Shown: positions 23,807 through 31,973, numbered from the stretch's first letter. The stretch: DNA of 51,605 bases from an uncultured Mycoplasmatota bacterium (GCA_946494345.1 CAMMBX010000001.1:1-51605); one strand, 5' to 3'. The notes: generated by a model not told the origin, from the letters alone. A program made the numbers and translations.

Positions 23807-24118
23807 ATGGCTAAGAGAAGAAAAAAGAAAAAGTTAGGTCCTATACTATTACTTTGTGTTTCTTTTGCTGTTATTATTTTTACTACGTTTACAATTTTTA
23901 GATATTGGACTATGATATACAGTAAATATCAGGAAAAAGGTGAATTAAAAAAAGAACTGGCCTCTTTGAAAGATAAAGAAGAAGAATTAGAGTCTGATGT
24001 TAATAAATTACAAGATTCTGATTATATAGCAAGATATGCAAGAGAAAAGTATTATTATTCTAAAGATGGAGAGCTAATTTTGAAGATACCTGAAGATGAT
24101 GAAGATGAAAGTAATTAG
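23807..24118 (+). CDS. divIC: Septum formation initiator DivIC
   Basis: DivIC works with FtsL and DivIB in the division septum. The 103-residue protein has a basic cytoplasmic start (MAKRRKKKKLG), one transmembrane helix (about 11-31), a coiled-coil region (residues 43-68, LKKELASLKDKEEELESDVN), and the family motif DSDYIARYAREKYYYSKDGE before an acidic tail. Between yabQ and tilS this is the Bacillus order with yabR and spoIIE absent. Confidence 0.93.
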   Translation: MAKRRKKKKLGPILLLCVSFAVIIFTTFTIFRYWTMIYSKYQEKGELKKELASLKDKEEELESDVNKLQDSDYIARYAREKYYYSKDGELILKIPEDDEDESN

Positions 24119-24159
24119 CTATATTAAATAAATTAGATAGTTAGACAGTGGGGATGTTT

Positions 24160-25476
24160 ATGGATATAGAGAGTTTATATAAAGATATTAATGTTAAACA
24201 AGGTGATTTTATAGTTTTTGCTTGTAGTTATGGGCCTGATTCTATGGCTTTATTTAAAACTCTTTTGGAGTATAGAAAAAATCATGATATAGTTTTAGTT
24301 TGCGCTCATGTTAATCATGATAAAAGAAGTGAGAGTGCTAAGGAAAAAGAAGACTTAGAATATTTTTGTAAAATTAATAATGTTATCTTTGAATATATGA
24401 AAATAGAAAAATACGGTGATGATAATTTTCATAATGAAGCGAGAAATATAAGATATCAGTTTTTTGATGAAATTGTTAAAAAATATAATGCTAAATATCT
24501 TTTAACTGCACATCATGGTGACGATTTAATGGAGACTATTTTAATGAGAATTGCTAGGGGTTCTACTTTAAGAGGGTATAGTGGCTTTAAAAAATTGGTA
24601 AAAATGGATGGATACTACATTTATCGTCCTTTTATCGGATTAACTAAAGATGAATTGTTAGATTATTGTCATAAGGAGAAAGTTCCTTATGCTGTAGATA
24701 AAAGTAATTTTAGTAATGTGTATACAAGAAATAGGTATCGTAAGGTGGTATTACCTTTTCTAAAGAAAGAAGATAAAGATATTCATAAGAAGTATTTAAA
24801 GTTTAGTAATGTTTTAAGTGATGCGGATGACTTCATTGAAGAAGAAGCTAGTAGAGCGATTAGTAAAGTGGTTAAGGAGAATAAACTATATATAGATAAA
24901 TATTTAGAAATTAATAAATTTTTAAAGAGAATCGTTTTAGAAAGATTTATATCTAGTTTTTATCAAGATGATTTAATATTAATAAATGATAAACATTTAG
25001 ATTTAATAGAAAGACTTATTAATAGCAAGAAGAGTAATTCTAAAATTAATCTTCCTAATGATGTTGAAGTTGTAAAGAGTTATAATACTTTACTTATTAG
25101 AAGAAATCCTTCTTTACTTAGCAGTTATGAGATTGAGATTAGCAAAGAAGTAATACTTCCTAATGGTCATAAATTGGAGCAAGTAGAATCAGTTAAAGGT
25201 AATAGTAATAATATTATAAAACTATCTAGTAAAGAAGTTGTTTTACCTTTAATTGTTAGAACTAGGAAGCTAGGAGATGTTATGGCTATTAAGGGTGGAG
25301 GTCATAAAAAAGTTAAAGATATTTTTATAGATGCTAAAATTCCTTTGACAGAAAGAGACTTATGGCCTATAGTAGTTGATAGTCATGGACGGATTTTGTT
25401 TGTTCCTGGATTAAAAAAATCTAAATTTGATAAGACTAATAACGAATTTTATGATATAATACTGAGATATGAGTAG
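24160..25476 (+). CDS. tilS: tRNA(Ile)-lysidine synthetase
   Basis: TilS converts C34 of the minor tRNA-Ile (CAU) to lysidine so that it reads AUA codons, and is essential where that tRNA is used. The 438-residue protein has the ATP-pyrophosphatase loop SYGPDS at 23-28 (a variant of SGGxDS), HVNHDKRSESAKEKE, LTAHHGDDLMETILMRIARGS and the C-terminal TilS domain with RTRKLGD. ATG 24160 is chosen because GGGGA lies 6 nt upstream; GTG 24148 and ATG 24154 are closer to or inside that Shine-Dalgarno. It is followed by ftsH; hpt, which usually lies between, is missing. Confidence 0.95.
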   Translation: MDIESLYKDINVKQGDFIVFACSYGPDSMALFKTLLEYRKNHDIVLVCAHVNHDKRSESAKEKEDLEYFCKINNVIFEYMKIEKYGDDNFHNEARNIRYQFFDEIVKKYNAKYLLTAHHGDDLMETILMRIARGSTLRGYSGFKKLVKMDGYYIYRPFIGLTKDELLDYCHKEKVPYAVDKSNFSNVYTRNRYRKVVLPFLKKEDKDIHKKYLKFSNVLSDADDFIEEEASRAISKVVKENKLYIDKYLEINKFLKRIVLERFISSFYQDDLILINDKHLDLIERLINSKKSNSKINLPNDVEVVKSYNTLLIRRNPSLLSSYEIEISKEVILPNGHKLEQVESVKGNSNNIIKLSSKEVVLPLIVRTRKLGDVMAIKGGGHKKVKDIFIDAKIPLTERDLWPIVVDSHGRILFVPGLKKSKFDKTNNEFYDIILRYE

Positions 25477-25493
25477 AAAAAGGAGAGATTTTT

Positions 25494-27461
25494 GTGAATA
25501 TAAATAGAAAAGCAGTAAGAAAAGGTTTACTTCCATATGTTTTTTTACTTCTAATAATGCTTGGCGTTGTTTATTTTGTTAGTGTGGCTAATCAAAAAGT
25601 TAATGTTTTAACTTATGATGAGTTTATGACTAGTTTGGAAGATAAAGAGGTAGAGAGCATAACAGTAACACCTCGTGATAGAGCGAAAATTTATGAAATT
25701 ACAGGAACTTTAGATGACTATGCTGAGAATGAGAGTTTCTTTGTTAGGGTACCTCTTTCTGATCAAGTTATGAAAAAGTTAGTAGAAGCTAGTGAGACAG
25801 ATGATTTTGAATTTAATAATAATGCTGATCCAGAATCTAGTACAATCTTACTTGTTTTAGCTAATGTTTTACCTATTGCTATTTTGGCTTTTATTGCTTT
25901 TTGGTTTTTAAGTAAGCAAATGGGTGGAGGTAAGAATTCATTTGACTTTGGCAAAAGTAAAGCTAAACTTTCTAGTGATAAGAATAAAGTAACTTTTAAA
26001 GATGTTGCTGGTCTTAATGAAGAAAAAGAAGAGGTTAAAGAATTAATAGATTTCTTAAAGAATCCTAAAAAGTTTCAAAAGTTAGGAGCGAGAATTCCTA
26101 AGGGTGTACTTTTATATGGTCCTCCAGGAACAGGTAAAACACTTTTGGCTCGTGCAGTAGCAGGTGAAGCGAATGTTCCATTTTATTATATTAGTGGATC
26201 TGACTTTGTTGAGTTGTTTGTTGGTGTTGGTGCCAGTCGTGTTCGTGATATGTTTCAGCAAGCGAAAAGAACTGCTCCATGTCTTATATTTATAGATGAG
26301 ATTGATGCTGTAGGTAGACAAAGAGGTACAGGAATTGGTGGTGGACATGATGAGAGAGAACAAACATTAAACCAATTACTTACTGAGATGGATGGATTTG
26401 GTGAAAATGAAGGTATCATTATTATTGCTGCTACTAATAGACCTGATGTATTAGATCCAGCCTTACTTCGTCCAGGACGTTTTGATAGACAAGTTACAGT
26501 TAATTTGCCTGATGTTAAGGGACGTGAAGAAATACTTAAAGTACATGCTAGAAATAAAGTATTAGCACCTTCTGTTAATATTGCTGCTATTGCTAAAAGA
26601 ACGCCAGGTTATTCTGGAGCTGACCTTGAAAACTTACTTAATGAGGCAGCCTTACTTGCTGTTAGACGTAATAAAGATGCTATTACGATGAGTGAGATAG
26701 ATGAAGCAAGTGATAGAGTATTAATGGGACCTGCAAAGACTAGTGCTAAAAGAAGTGAAGCTGATCGTAAGTTAGTTGCATATCATGAGTCAGGTCATGC
26801 TGTTGTTGGTATTAAACTAAAGGGAGCTAATGATGTTCAAAAGGTTACTATTATTCCACGTGGTTCTGCTGGTGGATATAATATGATGATTCCTAGTGAA
26901 GAGAAGATTTGCAGAACTAAAACGGATTTACTTGAAGAAATTACTGGTTTACTTGCTGGCCGTGTTAGTGAAGAGATTGTCTTTGGGGAAGTTACAACTG
27001 GGGCCCAAAATGACTTTGAGAAAGCTACTAAGATTGCAAGAGCGATGGTTACTGAATATGGCATGAGTGATTTAGGACCTATGCAATTAGAAGAACGTGA
27101 AGGTAGTGCTTTCTTAGGAAGAGATTATGCTAAAACTCGTAACTTTTCTAATGAAGTAGCTCATGAAATAGATCAAGAAATGAGAAAGATTATTGATAAG
27201 TGCTATGATGAAGCTACTAAGATAATTAAAGAAAATAGAGATTTACTTGATTTACTTGCTAAGACATTATTAGAGTACGAGACATTAACTAAAGAACAAA
27301 TTGATTACTTAGTAGAACATGGGGAAATGCCTCCAGAAGAAGAGGAAACTAACTATGAGAAAATGAGTTTAACTAAGTTAAAAGAACTTGCTAAAGAAAA
27401 AGGAGTTAAAGGTTACTCTAAGATGAATAAAGCAGAACTAATAAAAGAACTTGAAAAATAG
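25494..27461 (+). CDS. ftsH: ATP-dependent zinc metalloprotease FtsH with a C-terminal SAP/Rho-N-like tail
   Basis: FtsH is the membrane-anchored hexameric AAA+ protease for quality control. The 655-residue protein has two N-terminal transmembrane helices (about 13-30 and 118-139), Walker A GPPGTGKT at 209-216, IFIDEIDAVGRQRG (Walker B), the second region of homology ATNRPDVLDPALLRPGRFD, and the zinc site HESGH at 431-435. Unusual is the end: after the normal C-terminus the acidic linker leads to SLTKLKELAKEKGVKGYSKM then NKAELIKELEK, which looks like a SAP/Rho-N-type helix-extension-helix domain. GTG start with AGGAGA 7 nt upstream. It follows tilS. Confidence 0.97.
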   Translation: MNINRKAVRKGLLPYVFLLLIMLGVVYFVSVANQKVNVLTYDEFMTSLEDKEVESITVTPRDRAKIYEITGTLDDYAENESFFVRVPLSDQVMKKLVEASETDDFEFNNNADPESSTILLVLANVLPIAILAFIAFWFLSKQMGGGKNSFDFGKSKAKLSSDKNKVTFKDVAGLNEEKEEVKELIDFLKNPKKFQKLGARIPKGVLLYGPPGTGKTLLARAVAGEANVPFYYISGSDFVELFVGVGASRVRDMFQQAKRTAPCLIFIDEIDAVGRQRGTGIGGGHDEREQTLNQLLTEMDGFGENEGIIIIAATNRPDVLDPALLRPGRFDRQVTVNLPDVKGREEILKVHARNKVLAPSVNIAAIAKRTPGYSGADLENLLNEAALLAVRRNKDAITMSEIDEASDRVLMGPAKTSAKRSEADRKLVAYHESGHAVVGIKLKGANDVQKVTIIPRGSAGGYNMMIPSEEKICRTKTDLLEEITGLLAGRVSEEIVFGEVTTGAQNDFEKATKIARAMVTEYGMSDLGPMQLEEREGSAFLGRDYAKTRNFSNEVAHEIDQEMRKIIDKCYDEATKIIKENRDLLDLLAKTLLEYETLTKEQIDYLVEHGEMPPEEEETNYEKMSLTKLKELAKEKGVKGYSKMNKAELIKELEK

Positions 27462-27470
27462 TTCTTTTTT
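27443..27470 (+). terminator. Intrinsic terminator of ftsH
   Basis: AAAAGAAC (27443-27450) pairs with GTTCTTTT (27461-27468), followed by more T; the stem spans the stop codon. Confidence 0.8.
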
Positions 27471-27518
27471 CTGTATTATACAATTAATTATTATTTTTAG
27501 TGAGGAGTTGGATTTGCA

Positions 27519-27953
27519 ATGAATAATGTTAGTACTGGTAATGCTGGAGAATATTTTGTAGCTGGAGAGTTAGAAAGAAGAGGTTTTACTTGTGCTGTAC
27601 CTATGTCAAATACTAAAGATTTTGATATTTTAATAATTAATAGGGAAAATAATAAACAATATGCTATACAGGTAAAAACTACAATACATAAGAAGAAGAG
27701 TTGGATGTTAAGTAAGAAAAGCGAAGAATTGTATGCAGACAATATTTTTTATATATTTGTTTCTTTAAATGAGCTTGAAACTCCTGAATTTCATGTGGTT
27801 CCTAGTAAGGTTGTAGCAGAAAAAATAAAAGAAGCTCATCAGCATTGGCTAAGTGTACCTGGTAGAGATGGTACAATACATAAAGATAGTTCGATGAGAA
27901 TTTTTAGTGATGATGATAATATCTTTTTAAATAGATGGGATTTATTAATATAA
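27519..27953 (+). CDS. PD-(D/E)XK nuclease-like protein, 144 aa
   Basis: The protein begins GNAGEYFVAGELERRGFTCA and continues with KDFDILIIN and YAIQVKTT. The spacing E...D-x-I...Q-V-K is the PD-(D/E)XK nuclease-fold core seen in small restriction-endonuclease-like and Holliday-resolvase-like proteins. The C-terminal half (HQHWLSVPGRDGTIHKDSSM, then NRWDLL) recurs in this group of uncharacterised small proteins. It stands alone after the ftsH terminator; TGAGGAG is 12 nt before the ATG, which is long. Nuclease activity is not shown, and the biological role is unknown. Confidence 0.6.
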   Translation: MNNVSTGNAGEYFVAGELERRGFTCAVPMSNTKDFDILIINRENNKQYAIQVKTTIHKKKSWMLSKKSEELYADNIFYIFVSLNELETPEFHVVPSKVVAEKIKEAHQHWLSVPGRDGTIHKDSSMRIFSDDDNIFLNRWDLLI

Positions 27954-27992
27954 TAGTTATTATATTTGTTTATTAAGTTGGAGGTAGTAGTT

Positions 27993-28431
27993 ATGAAAGC
28001 TAAGAAAGCAGTGAAAAAAGAAATAGGAGAATTTAGAAAGTTTATTAGTAGAGGTGCTGTTTTAGATATGGCTATTGGTGTTATTAAATTAGACAGTGGT
28101 TGCTTTTTCTAAAATAGTTAGTAGTTTAGTAGATGATATATTTATGCCTTTACTTGGGGTTGTATTAGGAGGACTTGACTTTAGTGGCTTATCTATTAAA
28201 ATAGGTGATGCTTCTATTATGTATGGCTCTTTTATACAGAGTATTGTTGACTTTTTAATCATTGCTATTTGTATATTTGTAATGGTTAAGATAGTTACTA
28301 ATATTAGAGATAGAGCAGATAAGAAGTTAGGAAATGAACATAAAAAAGAAGAGAAGAAAAAGGATGAGCAAGTTGTGTTACTTGAAGAGATTAGAGATTT
28401 GTTAAAAGAAAATAAATTATCAAAAAAATAA
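27993..28431 (+). pseudogene. mscL: Large-conductance mechanosensitive channel, frameshifted
   Basis: The ATG at 27993 has TTGGAGG upstream and opens with a MscL N-terminus: EFRKFISRGAVLDMAIGVI. After that the frame runs into KLDSGCFF and TAA at 28110-28112. From about 28099 another frame continues as VAFSKIVSSLVDDIFMPLLG through the second membrane helix (about 28235-28300) and the charged C-terminus to 28431. An intact MscL would need about nine nt between GVI and AFSK; 16 nt are present (28086-28101), so a net 7-nt insertion breaks the frame. A TAG at 28090 also blocks simple frameshifting. The gene is probably inactive unless this is an assembly error. Confidence 0.8.
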
Positions 28432-28454
28432 GTATCTAATTTGTGAAAAAACAC

Positions 28455-28483
28455 TTGTATCAAAATTGTCTTTAGTATATAAT
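28455..28483 (+). promoter_or_regulatory. Promoter of the type I toxin mRNA
   Basis: TTGTAT (28455-28460), exactly 17 bp, TATAAT (28478-28483). The predicted start is near 28490, at the 5' end of the element that pairs with the 3' region. Confidence 0.8.
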
Positions 28484-28510
28484 ATGTCTAAGGGAATTTT
28501 AGTAGTAGGG

Positions 28511-28532
28511 TGTCTACCTCCGGAAAGGAGGT
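28511..28532 (+). promoter_or_regulatory. Shine-Dalgarno-occluding hairpin in the toxin leader
   Basis: ACCTCC (28516-28521) pairs perfectly with GGAGGT (28527-28532) around a GGAAA loop and buries the Shine-Dalgarno of the peptide at 28542. The same TGTCTACCTCC (28511-28521) is also complementary over 11 bp to GGGGGTAGACA at 28686-28696 with one G-U pair, and TAAGGGAA (28489-28496) to TTCCCTTA at 28719-28726. The leader can therefore adopt alternative structures in the full-length transcript. Confidence 0.8.
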
Positions 28533-28541
28533 TTGATATAG

Positions 28542-28640
28542 ATGAAGAAACGTGTATTTATATTAAAGGTATTACGTTATGTCTGTATCATTTTGTTCCT
28601 CGTTATTCTTCTAATAACAGAAATAAAAAAAGACACTTAA
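28542..28640 (+). CDS. Type I toxin-like hydrophobic peptide, 32 aa
   Basis: The 32-residue peptide has a basic start (MKKRVFILKVLRY), a hydrophobic stretch from about residue 14 to 26 (VCIILFLVILLIT), and ends EIKKDT. Short peptides with one membrane helix and a basic tail are typical of type I toxins of the Fst, TxpA/BsrG and holin-like groups. GGAGG lies 10 nt before the ATG but is sealed in a hairpin. The stop codon is inside the terminator hairpin of a convergent antisense RNA. The surroundings (promoter, occluded Shine-Dalgarno, 5'-3' complementarity, antisense promoter) support the call more than the peptide alone. I do not assign a family name. Confidence 0.75.
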   Translation: MKKRVFILKVLRYVCIILFLVILLITEIKKDT

Positions 28641-28662
28641 TCTTTTATAAAGATTAATGTCT
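28625..28662 (-). terminator. Terminator of the antisense RNA
   Basis: AGACA (28631-28635) pairs with TGTCT (28658-28662) and TTAATCTTT (28637-28645) with AAAGATTAA (28649-28657), with one bulged C and a TAT loop. On the minus strand the hairpin is followed by at least six T (the A run at 28625-28630), as in an intrinsic terminator. On the plus strand no T run follows, so toxin transcripts probably read through. Confidence 0.8.
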
Positions 28663-28750
28663 ATCACCTTTAATTAAATATTTTTGGGGGTAGACATCTA
28701 GTTATCCAATGCTAAATGTTCCCTTAATAGTTTATGTAAATTCCTTTTAC
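28625..28750 (-). ncRNA. Candidate antitoxin antisense RNA
   Basis: A minus-strand transcript of about 125 nt is predicted from the promoter at 28757-28785 to the terminator at 28625-28662. It is fully complementary to the last codons and the 3' untranslated region of the toxin mRNA, including the GGGGGTAGACA and TTCCCTTA elements that pair with the toxin leader. The layout, with overlap at the 3' end, resembles BsrG/SR4 of Bacillus (known family), but here it is predicted only from sequence. Confidence 0.65.
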
Positions 28751-28756
28751 ATATTC

Positions 28757-28785
28757 ATAGTAACACAAAAGTTTATATTTTGCAA
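28757..28785 (-). promoter_or_regulatory. Promoter of the antisense RNA
   Basis: On the minus strand TTGCAA (28780-28785), exactly 17 bp, TACTAT (28757-28762). It is convergent with the toxin promoter and lies just before the dusB Shine-Dalgarno. Confidence 0.7.
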
Positions 28786-28800
28786 GTGTTGGGTGATTTT

Positions 28801-29790
28801 ATGTGGAAAATAGGTAATGTTGAAATAGACAATAGAGTTGTTCTTGCTCCTATGGCAGGTATTTGTAATAGTGCGTATCGTAAGATAGTTAAGGAAATGG
28901 GTTGTGGACTTATCTATGCCGAGATGGTTAGCGATAAGGCTATATGTTATGATAATAAGAAAACTATTGATATGCTTTATATGGAAGATGTTGAACGACC
29001 TATCGCACAACAAATATTTGGTAGTGATGTAGATAGCTTTGTAGAAGCTGCTAAATATATAGAGAAAAATATGAAGCCTGATATTATTGATATTAATATG
29101 GGCTGTCCTGTTCCTAAAGTGGCTTTAAGAGCACAAGCAGGTAGTGCTTTATTAAAAGATCCTAGTAAGGTAAAAGAGATAGTTAGTGCCGTAGTTAATG
29201 CTGTTAAATGTCCTGTTACTGTTAAAATACGTAGTGGTTGGGATGCTAATCATATAAATGCAGTCGAAATTGCTAAAATATGTGAAGAAGCAGGTGCTAG
29301 TGCTATCACTGTACACGGAAGAACTAGAAGTCAAGGCTATTCTGGTAAAGCTGATTGGAATATAATTCGTGATGTCAAAAATAGTGTTAAAATTCCAGTA
29401 ATTGGTAATGGTGATGTTACTAGTCCTGAGAAAGCTAAAGAGATGTTAGACTTTACTGGGTGTGATGCAGTTATGATAGGTAGAGCTGCTTTAGGTAACC
29501 CTTGGCTTATTAGAAATACTGTTTTATATCTTGAAGGAAAACCTTATATGCTACCTACAACTACTGATAAAATAGATATGTGTATTAAACATTTAAAGAT
29601 GTTAAGTGACTTAAAAAGTGAGAGGCAGGCAGTACTTGAAATAAGAAGTCATGTTTCCTGGTACTTAAAAGGTATTAAAGGAAGTAATGATATTAAAAAT
29701 AAAATTTATAAAATGACTAAGATATGTGATATACTACAAGTATTAGAAGAGTTTAAGGAGGAACTTTATGAAGAAGAAAAATGTTTATGA
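28801..29790 (+). CDS. dusB: tRNA-dihydrouridine synthase
   Basis: Dus enzymes reduce uridines in tRNA to dihydrouridine using FMN and NADPH. The 329-residue protein begins MWKIGNVEIDNRVVLAPMAG and has DIINMGCPVPKV-type active-site sequence with Cys102, VTVKIRSGWD, ITVHGRTRSQGYSGKADW and VIGNGDVTSPEKA, all typical of DusB. ATG 28801 is supported by GGGTGA just upstream. It overlaps the next gene by 23 nt. dusB-lysS association is common in Firmicutes. Confidence 0.95.
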   Translation: MWKIGNVEIDNRVVLAPMAGICNSAYRKIVKEMGCGLIYAEMVSDKAICYDNKKTIDMLYMEDVERPIAQQIFGSDVDSFVEAAKYIEKNMKPDIIDINMGCPVPKVALRAQAGSALLKDPSKVKEIVSAVVNAVKCPVTVKIRSGWDANHINAVEIAKICEEAGASAITVHGRTRSQGYSGKADWNIIRDVKNSVKIPVIGNGDVTSPEKAKEMLDFTGCDAVMIGRAALGNPWLIRNTVLYLEGKPYMLPTTTDKIDMCIKHLKMLSDLKSERQAVLEIRSHVSWYLKGIKGSNDIKNKIYKMTKICDILQVLEEFKEELYEEEKCL

Positions 29791-30478
29791 CAAAATTAAA
29801 GAGGAAGAAGAGAAAAGAAAAGAAGAAAATAAGGTTAAGAAGAGTCCTGAGATTAAAGCCATGTTTAGTCAAAGAGTACTTGCTTTTCTAATAGATTTAG
29901 TACTTCTTAGTTTTATAACTTCTCTTATTACTATGTTTGTTCCCGTTAATGATACAACTACTAAACTTTATGAAGAACAAAATAGGGTTTTAGAAGGTTA
30001 TGTTGATGGAACTGTTTCTATGGAAGAGTATGTTAATCAAATGGTAGACTTAGGTTATGATATATCTAAACAAACTGTTATTGTCTCTATTGTTAGTATT
30101 GTTGTAAGTCTACTTTACTATGTTGTTTATCCATGTTATAATAATGGGCAGACTTTTGGTAAGAAGTTAATGAAAATTAAAATAAAGAAAACTGATGATA
30201 CAGAACTTACTATGAATGATTTACTTATTAGAAGTATGATTAATAATAGTATTTTAGTTAATATTATTACAATTGCTTTAGTTCTTTTCTTAAGTAAAGA
30301 TTTGTATTTAAGTACTAGTAGTCTAATCAGTGGTATTCAATACTTAGTACTTATTATTAGTTTAATAATGATTGCATTTACTAAGAATGCTCAAGGATTA
30401 CACGATAAGGCTGCTAAGACTGAAGTTGTAGTTGCAGATACAGTGAAGGAGGATGTTTTATGCACGAGCGAAAATTAA
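29768..30478 (+). CDS. RDD family membrane protein
   Basis: The 236-residue protein has a highly charged cytoplasmic N-terminus (YDKIKEEEEKRKEENKVKK), then the RDD-type segment FSQRVLAFLIDLVLLSF with conserved Arg and Asp, and further hydrophobic helices near 105-125, 155-180 and 188-205. YNNGQTFGKKLMKIKI is the second family signature. The function of RDD proteins is generally unclear; some act in ion homeostasis or transport. AAGGAGG precedes the start inside dusB, and the 3' end overlaps lysS by 19 nt, so the three genes form one translationally coupled unit. Confidence 0.85.
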   Translation: MKKKNVYDKIKEEEEKRKEENKVKKSPEIKAMFSQRVLAFLIDLVLLSFITSLITMFVPVNDTTTKLYEEQNRVLEGYVDGTVSMEEYVNQMVDLGYDISKQTVIVSIVSIVVSLLYYVVYPCYNNGQTFGKKLMKIKIKKTDDTELTMNDLLIRSMINNSILVNIITIALVLFLSKDLYLSTSSLISGIQYLVLIISLIMIAFTKNAQGLHDKAAKTEVVVADTVKEDVLCTSEN

Positions 30479-31953
30479 CAGAACAAGAAATAGTTAGAAG
30501 AGATAAAGCTCTTAAGTTAAGAGAATTAGGTTATGATCCTTTTGGTAGTAGATATGATAGAAGTGATTATGCTAATGATGTTAAAGAAAAGTATGAAAGT
30601 GTAGACCATGATGCATTTGAAAATATGACTGATACTGTTAAAGTGGCAGGGAGAATTATGTTTATTAGAAAGATGGGTAAAGCTTCATTTTTCTCTATTA
30701 AAGATAAGAGTGGTTCTATTCAAGTATATATATCAATTAATGATGTAGGAGAAGATATCTATACATTATTTAAGTCTGCTGATATTGGAGATATTGTTGG
30801 TGTTTATGGTAAAGTTATGAAGACAAGAACGGGAGAAGTTACTATTAAGTGTTTAGAATATACACCTTTAGTTAAGGCTTTAAGACCACTTCCTGAGAAG
30901 TTTCATGGACTTACTGATGTTGAAGAAAGATATAGAAGACGTTATGTTGATTTGATGATGAATGATGAGTCTAGACGTGTTGCTTTTTTAAGACCTAAGA
31001 TTATTCGTTCTATTCAAAGCTTTTTAGATAATAGAGACTTTGTTGAAGTTGAAACACCTGTTTTATCAACGTTGTTAACCGGTGCTTCAGCTCGTCCATT
31101 TGTTACTCATCATAATAGTCAAGACCTTGATATGTACCTTAGAATTGCCTTAGAACTTCCTTTAAAGAGACTTTTAGTTGGAGGTATGGAAAAGGTTTAT
31201 GAAATAGGTCGTGTCTTTAGAAATGAAGGAATGGATCCTAAACATAATCCAGAGTTTACTCTTATGGAAGTATATGAAGCATATTCTGATTTAGAGGGTA
31301 TGATGGATTTAACAGAAAAGATGTTTGTTAATATTGCCGAGAATGTTATTGGTAAGATGGATTATCATTGGAATAATCAAGATATTAATTTAAAAGGGCC
31401 ATGGAAGAGAATTAGTATGGTTGATGCTATAAAAGAGAAGACTGGTATTGACTTTAAAAAAGAAATGAGTGTTGATGAAGCTTTAGAACTTGCAAAAGAA
31501 CATAATATTGAAGTTCAAGAACATGAAAAGACAGTAGGACATATCATAAATCTTTTCTTTGAAAAGTATGTAGAGGAAACTTTAATTCAACCAACTTTCT
31601 TATATGGACATCCAGTAGAGATTTCTCCACTTACTAAGAAAAATAAAGATGATCCTAGATTTGTGGATAGATTTGAATTATTTATTGCAGGTAGAGAAAT
31701 GGCTAATGCTTATACTGAGTTAAATGATCCAGATGATCAGTTAGATAGATTTGAAGAACAATTAAAAGAAAAGAATTTAGGTAATGCTGAAGCGAATGAT
31801 ATAGATATGGACTTTATTGAAGCCTTAGAATATGGTATGCCTCCTGCTGGTGGTGTAGGTTATGGAATAGATAGACTTATAATGTTCTTTACAGAACAAG
31901 ATAGTATTCGTGATGTTATATTATTCCCTACAATGAAACCTGTAGAAAAATAA
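30460..31953 (+). CDS. lysS: Lysyl-tRNA synthetase (class II)
   Basis: This is a class II enzyme that charges tRNA-Lys. The 497-residue protein has the N-terminal OB-fold anticodon domain (VKVAGRIMFIRKMGKASFF), motif 1 near FLDNRDFVEVETPVL, motif 2 FRNEGMDPKHNPEFTLMEVY, and motif 3 PAGGVGYGIDRLIMFFT. The length matches Bacillus LysS. GAAGGAGG is 6 nt before ATG 30460, inside the end of the RDD gene. In Bacillus lysS is followed by ctsR-mcsA-mcsB-clpC; here ctsR and mcsAB are gone and three unrelated genes precede clpC. Confidence 0.98.
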   Translation: MHERKLTEQEIVRRDKALKLRELGYDPFGSRYDRSDYANDVKEKYESVDHDAFENMTDTVKVAGRIMFIRKMGKASFFSIKDKSGSIQVYISINDVGEDIYTLFKSADIGDIVGVYGKVMKTRTGEVTIKCLEYTPLVKALRPLPEKFHGLTDVEERYRRRYVDLMMNDESRRVAFLRPKIIRSIQSFLDNRDFVEVETPVLSTLLTGASARPFVTHHNSQDLDMYLRIALELPLKRLLVGGMEKVYEIGRVFRNEGMDPKHNPEFTLMEVYEAYSDLEGMMDLTEKMFVNIAENVIGKMDYHWNNQDINLKGPWKRISMVDAIKEKTGIDFKKEMSVDEALELAKEHNIEVQEHEKTVGHIINLFFEKYVEETLIQPTFLYGHPVEISPLTKKNKDDPRFVDRFELFIAGREMANAYTELNDPDDQLDRFEEQLKEKNLGNAEANDIDMDFIEALEYGMPPAGGVGYGIDRLIMFFTEQDSIRDVILFPTMKPVEK

Positions 31954-31973
31954 TTTAGTAGGGGGTAAGGTTT

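Noticed and set aside
26112..26363. Minus-strand open frames inside ftsH
   Set aside because: They are shadows of a strongly conserved gene and show no start signals.
28089..28463. Minus-strand open frame opposite mscL
   Set aside because: It is the complement of the mscL coding region with a composition unlike neighbouring proteins; no Shine-Dalgarno.
28466..28657. A 63-codon plus-strand frame across the mscL-dusB gap
   Set aside because: It has no Shine-Dalgarno, runs through the promoter -10 and the leader hairpin in another frame, and encodes no recognisable protein. The 32-aa frame starting at 28542 has the Shine-Dalgarno.
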